A stretch of DNA of 59,134 nt from Snodgrassella alvi SCGC AB-598-O02 (GTDB taxonomy: Bacteria > Pseudomonadota > Gammaproteobacteria > Burkholderiales > Neisseriaceae), in the NCBI GenBank assembly GCA_000725195.1, contig JAIL01000254.1:1-59134 (forward strand), given 5' to 3'. The position numbers were made by a program, and so were the translations under genes. This document shows positions 50,435 to 59,134 of the stretch, piece after piece (position 1 is the stretch's first letter; the number at the start of each line of letters is the position of its first letter). Below the pieces are notes generated by a model, which was not told where the DNA came from, searched no databases, and saw only the letters and a program-made list of their open reading frames with translations.

Positions 50435-50485
50435 ACCGTTAAGAAAAACTAGCTGCGGGTGCTCGCTTAGACGGAAGCGATCATA

Positions 50486-50893
50486 TTGCCACTTGGTGGT
50501 AACTCAACGCATGGTGTTGTCATTGCCACTGAAAATGCTAGCTATCGTGTTAAATCGCTAGCCAGTGGCGAGGTGGCCATTTATTGTCAGAGTGGCGCCT
50601 CTATTACCTTAAAAAATGGCAAAGTCATTGATATTGAATGTGATCAACTGAATATTAATGCACCCGCCGGCGTTAATATCACTGCCCCAAATGTCCAGTG
50701 TTCAGCGCAGATGACAGCCGCTGGTCAAATTAACGGTAATGGCGGTTTAGCTGTTCAGGGTGGCAATGGCGCCAGCTTTAGTGGCGATATAAATCAGAGC
50801 GCTGGCAGTTATCATACCAGCGGCGACGTTATCGCGGGCGGTATTAGTCTTTCTAACCATGATCATTCTAGCGGTGTAGGTAAACCATGCTGA
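50486..50893 (+). pseudogene. Baseplate spike protein fragment (Mu gp45-like)
   Basis: The open frame reads LPLGGNSTHGVVIATENASY, then SLASGEVAIYCQSGASITLK, a beta-helical NINAPAGVNITAPNVQ and ends ISLSNHDHSSGVGKPC, the C-terminal two thirds of gpV/gp45 proteins. The usual N-terminal third is missing. A short upstream frame near 50450 (AAGARLDGSDHI) may be its torn start. The genes expected between the tape measure and gp45 (gp43 and gp44 types) are absent, so a deletion joined the two. Confidence 0.75.
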
Positions 50894-50939
50894 ACACAAA
50901 CAGCTATAACCAGTTACTTTCCGTCTAAAAAATTTAATA

Positions 50940-51290
50940 ATGGACAGAGAAATTAATACTACCAATGGCAGTTATAGCGGTCGAACAATAGATAATCTGC
51001 AAAATGCAGTCTATCTGCGCATTATGACGCCGCGTGGTAGTTATTGGGCTGATATTAATCTAGGGTCGTTGTTGTATACGCTAGAGCGTGAAAAAGACGT
51101 GCAACGCATTAGCTTGCTGGCAAAGCAATATGCTGAACAGGCATTACAGCCCTTATTGGATGATGGACGCGCTGCGGCTATTGAAGTGCAAACAATACAG
51201 CCACATGACGGCCATCTTTATTTATATATTAATGTAACCGAACAGGATGGCAAGAAATTCAGTTTTAAATGTCCTGTAAAAGTCATTTAA
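50940..51290 (+). CDS. Mu gp46-like baseplate wedge protein
   Basis: A 116-residue protein, apparently intact. RTIDNLQNAVYLRIMTPRGS and YWADINLGSLLYTLEREKD are the hallmarks of gp46-type proteins, relatives of the gpW/gp25 lysozyme-like wedge component of contractile tails. It is followed after 12 bases by the gp47-like gene. In a dead prophage it has no obvious role. Confidence 0.85.
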   Translation: MDREINTTNGSYSGRTIDNLQNAVYLRIMTPRGSYWADINLGSLLYTLEREKDVQRISLLAKQYAEQALQPLLDDGRAAAIEVQTIQPHDGHLYLYINVTEQDGKKFSFKCPVKVI

Positions 51291-51302
51291 AAGGGCTTTA
51301 AT

Positions 51303-52358
51303 ATGCATGATTTGCCGACCTTTGAAGAAATACGCGATGCCATTTTGCGCGATACCGTATCGTTAAACCCAGCTGCGCACATTGCAGCCGATAGTGATAA
51401 CTATATTCGCGCTTGTAGTTTAGCTAGTTGCGCAACGGGACAATATGCGCATCAAGCATGGATTTTAAGACAGTTTTTTCCTGATACTGCCGATACTGAA
51501 TATCTGAAAAGGCACTGCAATTTGCGTGGCATACGCCGTAAAAATGCCACATTGGCAATCGGCACCGCCCGCGTTAGTGGCAACGAGGGTGCTGTTATTC
51601 CAGCTGATACGCAAATTAAATGTGGCGATATTTTTTATCTGGTGCGCACGCCCGTGATAATTAATGATACTGATATGGCTACCATAGATATTGTGGCCGT
51701 GGTAGCCGGTGCGCAAGCAAATCAACATGAGCCAGTAACTGGCCAATTTATGGCAACGCCTGCCGGTGTAAGCAGTGATTTAATTATTGAGCAGGTAATC
51801 GGTGGCACTGACACTGAAACAGACAACGCCCTATTGGCGCGGTTATTGGAATTATTGCGACGACCTCCCGCAGGCGGTAATCAATATGATTATAAGGCTT
51901 GGGCATTAAGTGTGGACGGTGTTACCAGTGCCTATGTTTACCCTCTGCGCCGTGGCCTTGGTACAGTTGACATTGTCATTACAAGCGATAATGATGTACC
52001 TAGCGATGAAATAATTCAACGAACACAGACTTATATTGATTCTGTTAGGCCGGTTACCGCTAAAAATAGCTTTGTCATCAAGCCTAATGTAACCAAAGTG
52101 GATATTGTCGTCAAAATTAAAATTGCCGATGATGATTTTGATAACATTACTAAAAATATTCATACAGCATTACAAGAACATTTCAATGCTTTAAAACCTA
52201 CTGATGCTGTCATTGCTTCACAACTGGAAGCAGTTATCAGTGATGTTAGTGGCGTGGTTGATCGTAAAATGATTATGCCAGCCAGCAATCTAATCGCAGA
52301 CAAAAACCAAAAAATTGAATGGTTTAGATTGGGTAAAATTGAAGTGAGTTTGCTATGA
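51303..52358 (+). CDS. Mu gp47-like baseplate J protein
   Basis: A 351-residue baseplate J family protein. LPTFEEIRDAILRDTVSLNP, FFPDTADTEYLKRHCNLRGI, VIGGTDTETDNALLARLLEL and LLRRPPAGGNQYDYKAWALS are family signatures. AAGGGC precedes ATG 51303, and its end overlaps the gp48-like start by four bases. It looks full length and uninterrupted, in contrast with the tape measure. Confidence 0.9.
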   Translation: MHDLPTFEEIRDAILRDTVSLNPAAHIAADSDNYIRACSLASCATGQYAHQAWILRQFFPDTADTEYLKRHCNLRGIRRKNATLAIGTARVSGNEGAVIPADTQIKCGDIFYLVRTPVIINDTDMATIDIVAVVAGAQANQHEPVTGQFMATPAGVSSDLIIEQVIGGTDTETDNALLARLLELLRRPPAGGNQYDYKAWALSVDGVTSAYVYPLRRGLGTVDIVITSDNDVPSDEIIQRTQTYIDSVRPVTAKNSFVIKPNVTKVDIVVKIKIADDDFDNITKNIHTALQEHFNALKPTDAVIASQLEAVISDVSGVVDRKMIMPASNLIADKNQKIEWFRLGKIEVSLL

Positions 52359-52774
52359 ATTATAGTCAGTTGCTTTTAGGCTTGCTGCCACCTGTTTCCT
52401 ATAATCGCAGTGAGAAAGCAATCAGAAATGCGGCTGTTATTGATGGTAATTGCTTAGACAATATCCTGAACTCTTCACACCGTAAATTGGGTGTTATCGC
52501 CCCAAGAACATCTGGCAATTATCTTGTGCGTTGGGAGAAATTGCTAAATCTGGATAGTAGCGGCAAAAATGGGCAGCAACGTATACAGTCTGTTATCACA
52601 AAAATTAATGAAATTGGTGGCCTAAGCATTCCCTATTTCACGCAACTGGCCGCTTCAATTGGATACGACATAACCATAACTGAGCCACAGCCTTTCCGTG
52701 CTGGCATGTCGGTCGCAAGTGATCGATTAACAGCATATGGCGATGCCATTATTGAAAGTATTTTTTTGATTTAA
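52355..52774 (+). CDS. Mu gp48-like (YmfQ/DUF2313) tail protein
   Basis: A 139-residue tail protein. The N-terminus YSQLLLGLLPPVSYNRS and the central PRTSGNYLVRWEKLLNLD, then GQQRIQSVITKINEIGGLSI match the YmfQ family, which links baseplate and fibres. It is somewhat shorter than usual at the C-terminus. The start ATGA overlaps the gp47-like stop. Confidence 0.82.
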   Translation: MNYSQLLLGLLPPVSYNRSEKAIRNAAVIDGNCLDNILNSSHRKLGVIAPRTSGNYLVRWEKLLNLDSSGKNGQQRIQSVITKINEIGGLSIPYFTQLAASIGYDITITEPQPFRAGMSVASDRLTAYGDAIIESIFLI

Positions 52775-52818
52775 AGCCAGCTCTTACAGATTTAAGATTT
52801 ACATATAAGGATTATTAA

Positions 52819-52959
52819 ATGCATCCGATAGACACACAAGATGGCTGTTTCATGACGGCCTCAGCGACACTGGGTACAGTGGTAACGGTGGCATGGTTAA
52901 ATCAAATTCAAGCCGAATTATTGGCCGTGTTGCAAGAAGCAAGAACTAAACCAGTATAG
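52819..52959 (+). pseudogene. Tail-fibre N-terminal fragment
   Basis: Forty-six codons starting at ATG 52819 behind AAGGATT encode MHPIDTQDGCFMTASATLGT and VAWLNQIQAELLAVL, the short leader that begins fibre-like proteins of Mu-like phages. It ends at TAG 52957 where the real fibre should continue. Confidence 0.55.
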
Positions 52960-52960
52960 T

Positions 52961-53461
52961 GACTGGTATGTGCAATCAAGACGGATATTTTATAGTCACA
53001 AAAATGTATTGACCATTGATAATTACCGCGGTTAAAAGGTGTATCTGAAAAAGACCGGCGAAGAAATTGAGTATAAAGAATTAGGAGCTTTGCTATATAT
53101 CGTCACCTTGTTTGCGCCTGTACCTTATAGCGAATAGTCAGAGTTTGTAAACAACTAGGTAGAAAAACTCAATGCTAATGAATTACGTATGTTGGACAAA
53201 CTTAAAAACTCTGGTTCCTTAAATCGTAACCAAATTTTGACAAAACTGGAAATCCGGGCGAATTTTGATAAAGAAAAAATAGTGGAAAGCGCCAATGAAA
53301 AATTAGAAGGTGTTCGCAAAATTAAGATCCGTAATATTATTTTAGAGGAACAAGTATTTACTCTTGATAATGAAGACTTTTGGCAGTTTTTTACTGAGAC
53401 ACTTAACACTGAGCCAGAGCGGTTATTTAAGTTTTGGGAAAGAACTAAGAAATATTACTAA
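52961..53461 (+). pseudogene. Unidentified gene with three in-frame stops
   Basis: One frame stays coding-like for 165 codons: DWYVQSRRIFYSHKNVLTID, then VYLKKTGEEIEYKELGALLY, then LDKLKNSGSLNRNQILTKLE, and ends ERLFKFWERTKKYY. Stops lie at 53033, 53135 and 53156. The last 90 codons (from ATG 53189) are open. I do not recognise it. It may be a phage cargo gene behind the tail fibre. Confidence 0.45.
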
Positions 53462-53508
53462 AATATACCTATTAATATTAATTTCAGATTTTGCTGTATG
53501 TACTTTAA

Positions 53509-54519
53509 TTATTTATTTTTCCATTTTCGAATCTTCACTCTTATTTTGGCTGCTAATTTTTTCAAGGGAAATGATTTTCTTCGTAAATAATTTACATTTT
53601 CTTGAATATCATTAAGCTTATTATATAAATTATTTATTTGATTTTTTAATTCATTATCCTTTATTTCAAGTTCGTTTAGTAAAACATTTAATTTTCCACA
53701 TTTTGTTTGATAGTCTATTAAAGATGATCTTATAAGTATATCCAGATACTTAATTTGGTAATTTTCATGAGCGCTTTCATCAGCAATTACAGAGTTACCA
53801 TATGTTGTATTATTTAAATTAATTCGATGATGATAATATGCCAATTTTTTATTTAAAGTTTTAATTTCACCAACTCTAAATAATCTTAGATTGTAATCCC
53901 AATCACCTAATACCGGTAAATTTTCATTACGCCCCCCTATTTGTTTGGCAACTGACATTCTAATTAGTAGGGATATTGGAGGAGTAACTCTTCCTTTCAA
54001 AAGCATTGAAATATCTATTGTATCTTTCCAATACCACCAGTCGGAAGAACTAATTCTTTTGACAATGTCGTTATGAATTTCCTCATGAATTACGGTACAG
54101 TTAGTTAATACAGCTACAGCACATTCGGATGTTGAAAGGAAGTTTACGGTTTCTTTTAAAAAATCTGGATGCCATGAATCATCATCATCGTGAACTACTA
54201 AATATTCTTCATTTGCTATTTTGAATCCACAATTTGAAGCCGCCTCCAAACCTAAAGAAGTTGAATTATGAATCAATGTTAGTTTATCAACCAGATCTGA
54301 CTGATTAATTTTAACAATTTGATCAATTGGATCAGTTTCCCCTCCATCGTTAATTAAATACAAGTGCCAATTATTATATGTTTGACTAATAACACTATTT
54401 ATAGCTCTAGCTAATAAAATTGGACGATCTTTAGTACGCATAATAATAGCGACAGATTGATCTTTCTTTAAAGAAAATTTATTTTCATCTATTGAATATA
54501 ATGCTTTATCTATTATCAT
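53509..54519 (-). CDS. Family 2 glycosyltransferase with C-terminal coiled coil
   Basis: A 336-residue GT-A protein. SVAIIMRTKDRPILLARAIN, WHLYLINDGG and the metal cluster VVHDDDDSWHPDF give a functional GT2 core (about residues 20-230). Residues 280-325 form a coiled coil (LNELEIKDNELKNQINNLYN), and the C-terminus is very basic, so it may dimerise at the membrane. It begins one base after the HAD-like gene, and the two form a unit. Low G+C suggests acquisition. Confidence 0.88.
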   Translation of the reverse strand: MIIDKALYSIDENKFSLKKDQSVAIIMRTKDRPILLARAINSVISQTYNNWHLYLINDGGETDPIDQIVKINQSDLVDKLTLIHNSTSLGLEAASNCGFKIANEEYLVVHDDDDSWHPDFLKETVNFLSTSECAVAVLTNCTVIHEEIHNDIVKRISSSDWWYWKDTIDISMLLKGRVTPPISLLIRMSVAKQIGGRNENLPVLGDWDYNLRLFRVGEIKTLNKKLAYYHHRINLNNTTYGNSVIADESAHENYQIKYLDILIRSSLIDYQTKCGKLNVLLNELEIKDNELKNQINNLYNKLNDIQENVNYLRRKSFPLKKLAAKIRVKIRKWKNK

Positions 54520-54520
54520 T

Positions 54521-56650
54521 TTATTTAACCAAGAATTTTTTTATTAAAGAAGGATACAAATTAAAAGTATTTTTTGCTCTACAATAAAGTTCCGGTTTTA
54601 TTTCATCCACCCTTCTCTTCAAATTTAAAAAAACACCACATGGCCATGCTCCTAAATGAATTAATTTATCTAGTTCTTCTTCTGTTTCTGGTATATTGGG
54701 ATCAATTAGAGGAAAATAAAAAGAATGATCGAATAAAGCTGAATGTTTTAAACTCCCTAAATATTTTTGTTCATATTGATTTGGCGAAATGCAGATTTGT
54801 AAAATTGCAGCTTTTGCACTTTCAGTGGTTATCCAGTCTTCAGTAATACCATATACAGGCAGTTTGTTTTTCCATTTTAAAATAGTTTTTAAAGCACCTT
54901 CGTTAAAAAGTTTAATTTTATTTTGATATTGTTCAGTAAATAAATCATTATGGTCTTCTTCCATTACTGGTTCATATTTATTATTTAATTCATTTTTTTT
55001 ATAATGCTTTGTAGTTCCATGATCAGCAAAATGCAAATTTTCAAGTAAACTTATCGTATTTCTAGTCAGAATATCATCCTCAAACCCTAAATACATATTG
55101 AAAAATGCTGATTTCATTGGCCCATTATTATATAGTCTTCCAGGAGCAGTATCATTATGTAACCCATAATAAAAGCCGAATATCTTATTTTCAACTTTTT
55201 GTTGTCTGCGGAATTCTGTTAAAACATGTTGAAGAGATCCATTCCATCCAAGATCGACTATTGCTAGTTCTTTATCACCATTAAATAAACCTTCTTGTTT
55301 ATAATACTCAATAGCATTTTCATACTCTTTTTGATATATGGTTAGTAATTTGTCAGTCAAGTTTTGATTTATAAAATATTTAATATCATTAATTTTTTCA
55401 TACTCAAATATGTTGTTTATAGAACCAAACTTACTATTAAAGCAAGTTTTATCTATATCACTTTCTTTTATTCCAATTCTATTAAAATAAGAAAGATATG
55501 TGTCTCCATCAATTTTAGAATCGTTTACGATGAAAGTTAATGATGAGTCTGATAGATAACCTCTAGTCTGTAATTCAAGATAATAATTTGGAATCCGTAA
55601 AGATTTTCTAGATAAGTATAAATAACTAGAAGTTGTATTACATTCATTATCATAGTTGTAGATATTCCAAATTTTTTTTATAAACTGTGCATCTCTTGCA
55701 CAGAAATATATATGATTAATTTTATTTTTTTTGACATTTTCACTTAGCCAAATGATGAAACTTTGTAGCATCATTGCACCAAATGTTTGTCCTAACCCAT
55801 CCCAAAACATATTTTCATCTAATTTTTTTAGAGAGAAAAGCCCAGAATCTATTTGAAAAATTTTGTTCATAATTGAGAAAGGAACCAGGTTGGGGTCAAG
55901 TTGAGCACCAAATCTACATTCATCTAAAAATCTTGAATAGTGGTATGTATTTATATTAAATATTTTGGGTAATTGTATATCAGCTTGCAAATCATTACCA
56001 ATATGCAATATTTTAAAATTAGTATTTGTTTTAAGAGTATGTAACCAAATACTTCCTTTTTGTTTAGTGTCCATTAAATCTGAAGATATATATAATTCAT
56101 CATATATATTTAGGTTATTTTTTTGCAAAATATTCTCAATAAGATTCTTAGGTAAGTAACTATCAGAAACGAATATTATTTTTTTGCCGGTTTGTATTAA
56201 TTTTGTTATAAGTATTTTATTGTCGTCTATACTAATATTGCTTTCTAGCTCAGCTTTTAGTTCTAATTCTTTTGCAATTTTTAAAAAGTCATTATAAACA
56301 TCTCTACTTTTAGACATATGGTCATAAATTTCATTAAGTGTTACTTCATCCCTTTGTTCGTTTTTATAAACAATTTCTCTTATTTCTTCTTCAGCTAGGA
56401 ATCTATTGCGAGCAAAATTGTATGCGAAAATTCCATCGTTGAATAGTTGATTCTCAACATAAGCAAATAAATCAATGCGACATTCAAATAATTTTGTCAA
56501 CAGAGTGCCAAATATATTAAAAGATATTACTTCATAATCTTTGCAATAGTTAGTTAACTTTTCAATATATGTACTATCAATACTTTGTTTATGATTTTGG
56601 TAATAATAGTAAGCAAAATTCAATAAATTTTTGTAATTAGGGAGGGACAT
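54521..56650 (-). CDS. Pseudo-HAD protein of COG5610 type, glycan-associated
   Basis: A 709-residue soluble protein. The N-terminal 230 residues have the HAD layout: motif I ISFNIFGTLL, motif II IIFVSDSYLP, a motif III lysine (DTKQKGSIW) and motif IV ILHIGNDLQAD. The remaining 480 residues (INHIYFCARDAQFIKKIWNI, LAIVDLGWNGSLQHVLTEFR) match the C-terminal part of COG5610 proteins, common in polysaccharide clusters. Motif I normally reads FDxFDT; here both aspartates are replaced (Asn and Gly, about residues 45 and 48 from ATG 56650). Phosphatase or mutase chemistry through this site is therefore unlikely. ATG 56650 is preferred over TTG 56671. Confidence 0.75.
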   Translation of the reverse strand: MSLPNYKNLLNFAYYYYQNHKQSIDSTYIEKLTNYCKDYEVISFNIFGTLLTKLFECRIDLFAYVENQLFNDGIFAYNFARNRFLAEEEIREIVYKNEQRDEVTLNEIYDHMSKSRDVYNDFLKIAKELELKAELESNISIDDNKILITKLIQTGKKIIFVSDSYLPKNLIENILQKNNLNIYDELYISSDLMDTKQKGSIWLHTLKTNTNFKILHIGNDLQADIQLPKIFNINTYHYSRFLDECRFGAQLDPNLVPFSIMNKIFQIDSGLFSLKKLDENMFWDGLGQTFGAMMLQSFIIWLSENVKKNKINHIYFCARDAQFIKKIWNIYNYDNECNTTSSYLYLSRKSLRIPNYYLELQTRGYLSDSSLTFIVNDSKIDGDTYLSYFNRIGIKESDIDKTCFNSKFGSINNIFEYEKINDIKYFINQNLTDKLLTIYQKEYENAIEYYKQEGLFNGDKELAIVDLGWNGSLQHVLTEFRRQQKVENKIFGFYYGLHNDTAPGRLYNNGPMKSAFFNMYLGFEDDILTRNTISLLENLHFADHGTTKHYKKNELNNKYEPVMEEDHNDLFTEQYQNKIKLFNEGALKTILKWKNKLPVYGITEDWITTESAKAAILQICISPNQYEQKYLGSLKHSALFDHSFYFPLIDPNIPETEEELDKLIHLGAWPCGVFLNLKRRVDEIKPELYCRAKNTFNLYPSLIKKFLVK

Positions 56651-57187
56651 AATTTTCTCATTTAATGTCAATATTTATTGTTTTTTATAAAAATGCAATA
56701 TGGATATATAAACTTCAATGTATACCAATATCAAAGTTATTTTAATATACTTTTTAGTTATTTCAAGAATAAATAATTTAAAATTGTCTTTGATTTATAA
56801 ATTTTGTAATTAAAATAAAAATTTATTACTTGGGGAATTTCTATCTTATGATAAGACGAACTAATTTCAATTACTTTTTCAAAATCAATCGACCATCTTT
56901 ATTACAAAAGCTAATTATATATCCAGTAGTTGCAAAAATATGATGATTTAACATTTTAACGATTAAAACTGTTTACTTACATAATGATCTTGGATGAGTA
57001 AGGGTATTTAATATTAAGAAGAAATTGAACAGCTTTACATGGAAAACTATATCATAAACAAAATGTATTGATAGTGATATGAAAATTAATGTTTAAAAGA
57101 AAACCATTATCATTATAGTTAACACTAAATACTTAGTCGATGCTTAGCATAGAAATGTTTCATACAAATTATCGATTTCACCTTAAG
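56651..57187. other. AT-rich gap before the IS pair
   Basis: About 530 bases with no supported gene. It should contain the promoter of the HAD/GT2 unit (minus strand), which I cannot pin down. Confidence 0.4.
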
Positions 57188-57806
57188 GCTGAGATTTTTG
57201 CCCATCTTGTGGACCTGTTGGCGATAAATTCTGTTCCATTATCAACTCGTATTTTTAGTGGATAACCGTAATATTGAACTAGTCTGCCTAAATAACGGGT
57301 AATTCTACCTGCCGATAAACTGACCGCTATATCAATGCCTAATGTCTCACGATTAAAATCATCAATAATACTAAAGGTTCTAAATCAACGATGTTTTTTA
57401 GAACTGTCATTCATAAAATCCATTGACCAACATTCTGCCAGACAACTTGTTACTGATAATGGCTCAGGATAACTGTGGCAATTATTTATTCGGTTTAGAG
57501 CGAATATGAAGTTTTAATTCATGATAAACCCGCTTATGATTCCACGTATATCCTAGTTTTCTGATTCGATGATAACACTTAGAAAACCCCCAATGTACTG
57601 ACGTCGGCGCTATAGCTTTTTTTATTATTTTTTTGCTGGAGCTGAGAGGTTAAGCTTAATTCGGCATATATTTGTTTGAGTTTACGATTTTCAGCTTCCA
57701 TCTGTTTTAACCACTTAATATCCGAGGATTGCATACCACCATATTTATCCTGCCATTTATAAAAAGTAGTGACTGCCATACCATTTAAGGCAAAGTTCTT
57801 TGAAAG
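57188..57806 (-). mobile_element. Outer IS3-family element, 3' part (interrupted)
   Basis: On the minus strand this carries the rest of orfA (TTFYKWQDKYGGMQSSDIKW) and orfB pieces (ECWSMDFMN, HRRFRTFSIIDDFNRETLGI, RVDNGTEFIANRSTRWAK). The orfB end and the right terminal repeat are missing beyond about 57188. At 57806 it is cut by the plus-strand copy; its missing 5' part resumes at 59005. Several stops and a frameshift show it is inactive. Confidence 0.82.
57803..57806. repeat. Target-site duplication, left copy (AAAG)
   Basis: It pairs with ACAG at 59001-59004. Removing the inner element and one copy restores an uninterrupted orfA frame of the outer element (GISVKELC), which supports the boundaries. 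Confidence 0.65.
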
Positions 57807-59000
57807 TGTGACTACCCCCTAAAATTGTACAGCTCCTAAGTAGAAAATTCTCTTTATTAACCCACAGAGGATTTAAACATGAAAAAGATAACTGAACATT
57901 AGATCGTAGCTATTTTAAAAGAAGCCAAAGCCAGTATCCCCGTCAAAGAACTCTGCCGTAAATATGGCATGTCAAATTCAACTTTCTAAAAATGGCGTGA
58001 TAAATACGGTGGTATGTAAACCTCTGATATTAAACGTTTAAAGAAACTGGAAGCTGAAAACCGTAAGCTTAGGCAAATGTTTGCTGAGCTGAGTTTAAAA
58101 TCTCAGCTCCAGGAGAAAATCATAAAAAAGCTATAGTACCTAACAAGGTACGTAAAGCTTGAGCTGTGCAATTACTAGAAAGTTATCCTGTTATTATTGC
58201 TATATGTTGCGCAATTGCTGGCTTAAGCCGCTGTGCTTACTATTATCAACCTAAATTATCGGATGACTCGGTGATTGTGTCAGTACTCAGTGCTATCACT
58301 GAGAGGTATTTACGTTATGGCTTTCTCAAGTGTTTTAATTACATCAGAAAGCTCGGCTATAAATGGAATCATAAATGTATCTATCGGTTGTATTGCCAAT
58401 TAAAGCTTAATCTCAGGATAAATCGTAAACAACGCATTCCTCTACGAAACCCAAAAAAGCTATCGGCACCCAGTAAACGAGGTGAATGCTGGTCAATGGA
58501 TTTTATGAGTGACAGAAGTCGCAATCAACGCAGATTTAGGACTTCCAATGTGATAGATGACTTTAATCGTGAGGCGTTAGGCATTAATATTGCAGTCAAT
58601 TTGTCGGCTAGCAGGATTACTCGTTATCTGGATAATCTGGCCGAATATCATGGTTATCCACTAAAAATACGAGAAGATAATGAAACTGAATTCACTTGAA
58701 ATACGTTTACAAATTTGGCAAATTCACATGGTATAACGATAAATTATATTCAACTGGGCAGACCATATCAAAACGGGTATATTGAACGATTTAATCGCAC
58801 CTATCGCACAGAGGTACTAGATTTATATCTATTTAATAATCTGGAACATGCAAGAAAGGTAACCGAAGAATGGCTAGTAAGTTATAACACCGAAATGCCT
58901 CATGAAGCATTAAATAATATGACGCTGATTGAATATAAAACCCTATGACAAGCAGTATGATTTTCTACGTCAGTTTTGTACTAACTATGGGGTATTTACA
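57807..59000 (+). mobile_element. Inner IS3-family element, complete in length but decayed
   Basis: 1194 bases with imperfect terminal repeats (TGTGACTACCCC left; TGTAAATACCCC as complement on the right). orfA starts at ATG 57879 (MKKITEH) and is broken by stops at 57900, 57987 and 58017. orfB (about 58166-58948) has the DDE residues in SMDFMS, DNETEF and GYIERFN but a TGA at 58697. The helix-turn-helix wording (IPVKELCRKYGMSNSTF) is of the IS407-like branch. The flanks AAAG and ACAG look like a 4-bp duplication with one change. Confidence 0.88.
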
Positions 59001-59134
59001 ACAGAGATACCAATCTCAGCTTCTTTTAAATTTTAAAATGTAAACAATTTGATGCTCTAAAAAATTTTTCATGTTGAAATTCTCCTTAAATTATTAAAGA
59101 GAATTTTCTACTTTCTTGCTGTACTATGTTAGGA
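59001..59134 (-). mobile_element. Outer IS3-family element, 5' part (runs off the window)
   Basis: On the minus strand this contains the left end (GTACAGCAAGAAAGTAGAAA), the ribosome-binding site AAGGAG and the orfA start MKNFLEHQIVYIL, ending GISV at the junction. The first dozen bases of the terminal repeat lie beyond the window edge. Confidence 0.82.

Overview
The window looks like a piece of a host-adapted, AT-rich member of the Neisseriaceae, plausibly close to Snodgrassella (bee-gut symbionts). This is an inference from the protein style: Neisseria-like AtpF and AtpC, the mnmG-rsmG-parA-parB and atp blocks, NrdDG, and LOS-type glycosyltransferases. No 16S gene is present to prove it. 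Core genes are intact and moderately AT-rich. The regions between them are very AT-rich and full of broken genes and insertion-sequence debris, as expected of a genome under erosion. I saw no tRNA, rRNA or CRISPR array.

Layout. 1-2.3 kb: the C-terminal tip of an Rhs toxin gene with an open nuclease-like toxin domain, followed by two small candidate immunity genes and a TPR protein. 2.4-4.2 kb: a broken carboxymuconolactone-decarboxylase-like gene, a broken VOC-fold gene and an intact short-chain dehydrogenase. 4.5-11.4 kb (minus): the complete atpIBEFHAGDC operon with a recognisable promoter. 11.5-15.8 kb (minus): mnmG-rsmG-parA-parB, a set often found near replication origins. 15.9-23.4 kb: two small envelope proteins, recQ, a DUF4184 membrane protein, the anaerobic ribonucleotide reductase pair nrdDG behind NrdR-like and FNR-like sites, and a purine phosphoribosyltransferase. 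23.4-27 kb: a near gene desert. It holds a strong orphan promoter feeding a hairpin-rich, more GC-rich stretch, plus a periplasmic rhodanese-like gene. 27-38.4 kb: metabolic and repair genes: a DfsB-like protein, argE, an S4 RNA-binding protein, a PHP phosphoesterase, fghA, pyrBI with a leader peptide and attenuator, priA, dacB and sstT.

38.6-48.1 kb is a lipooligosaccharide island with five glycosyltransferase-type genes (one resembling GT29 sialyltransferases), msbA and a lone dTDP-glucose dehydratase bordered by IS3-family wreckage. 48.9-53.0 kb is a decayed Mu-like tail module: a broken tape measure, a gp45-like fragment, intact gp46-, gp47- and gp48-like genes, and a fibre stub. 53.5-56.7 kb (minus) holds a two-gene unit: a HAD-like protein of the COG5610 type that has lost both catalytic aspartates, and a GT2 glycosyltransferase. 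57.2-59.1 kb is a nested pair of IS3-family elements, one inserted into the other with a nearly preserved 4-bp target duplication.

The strongest candidates for something undescribed are the promoter-driven structured RNA locus at about 23975-24326, the hydrophobic pyrBI leader peptide, and the pseudo-HAD/glycosyltransferase pair.
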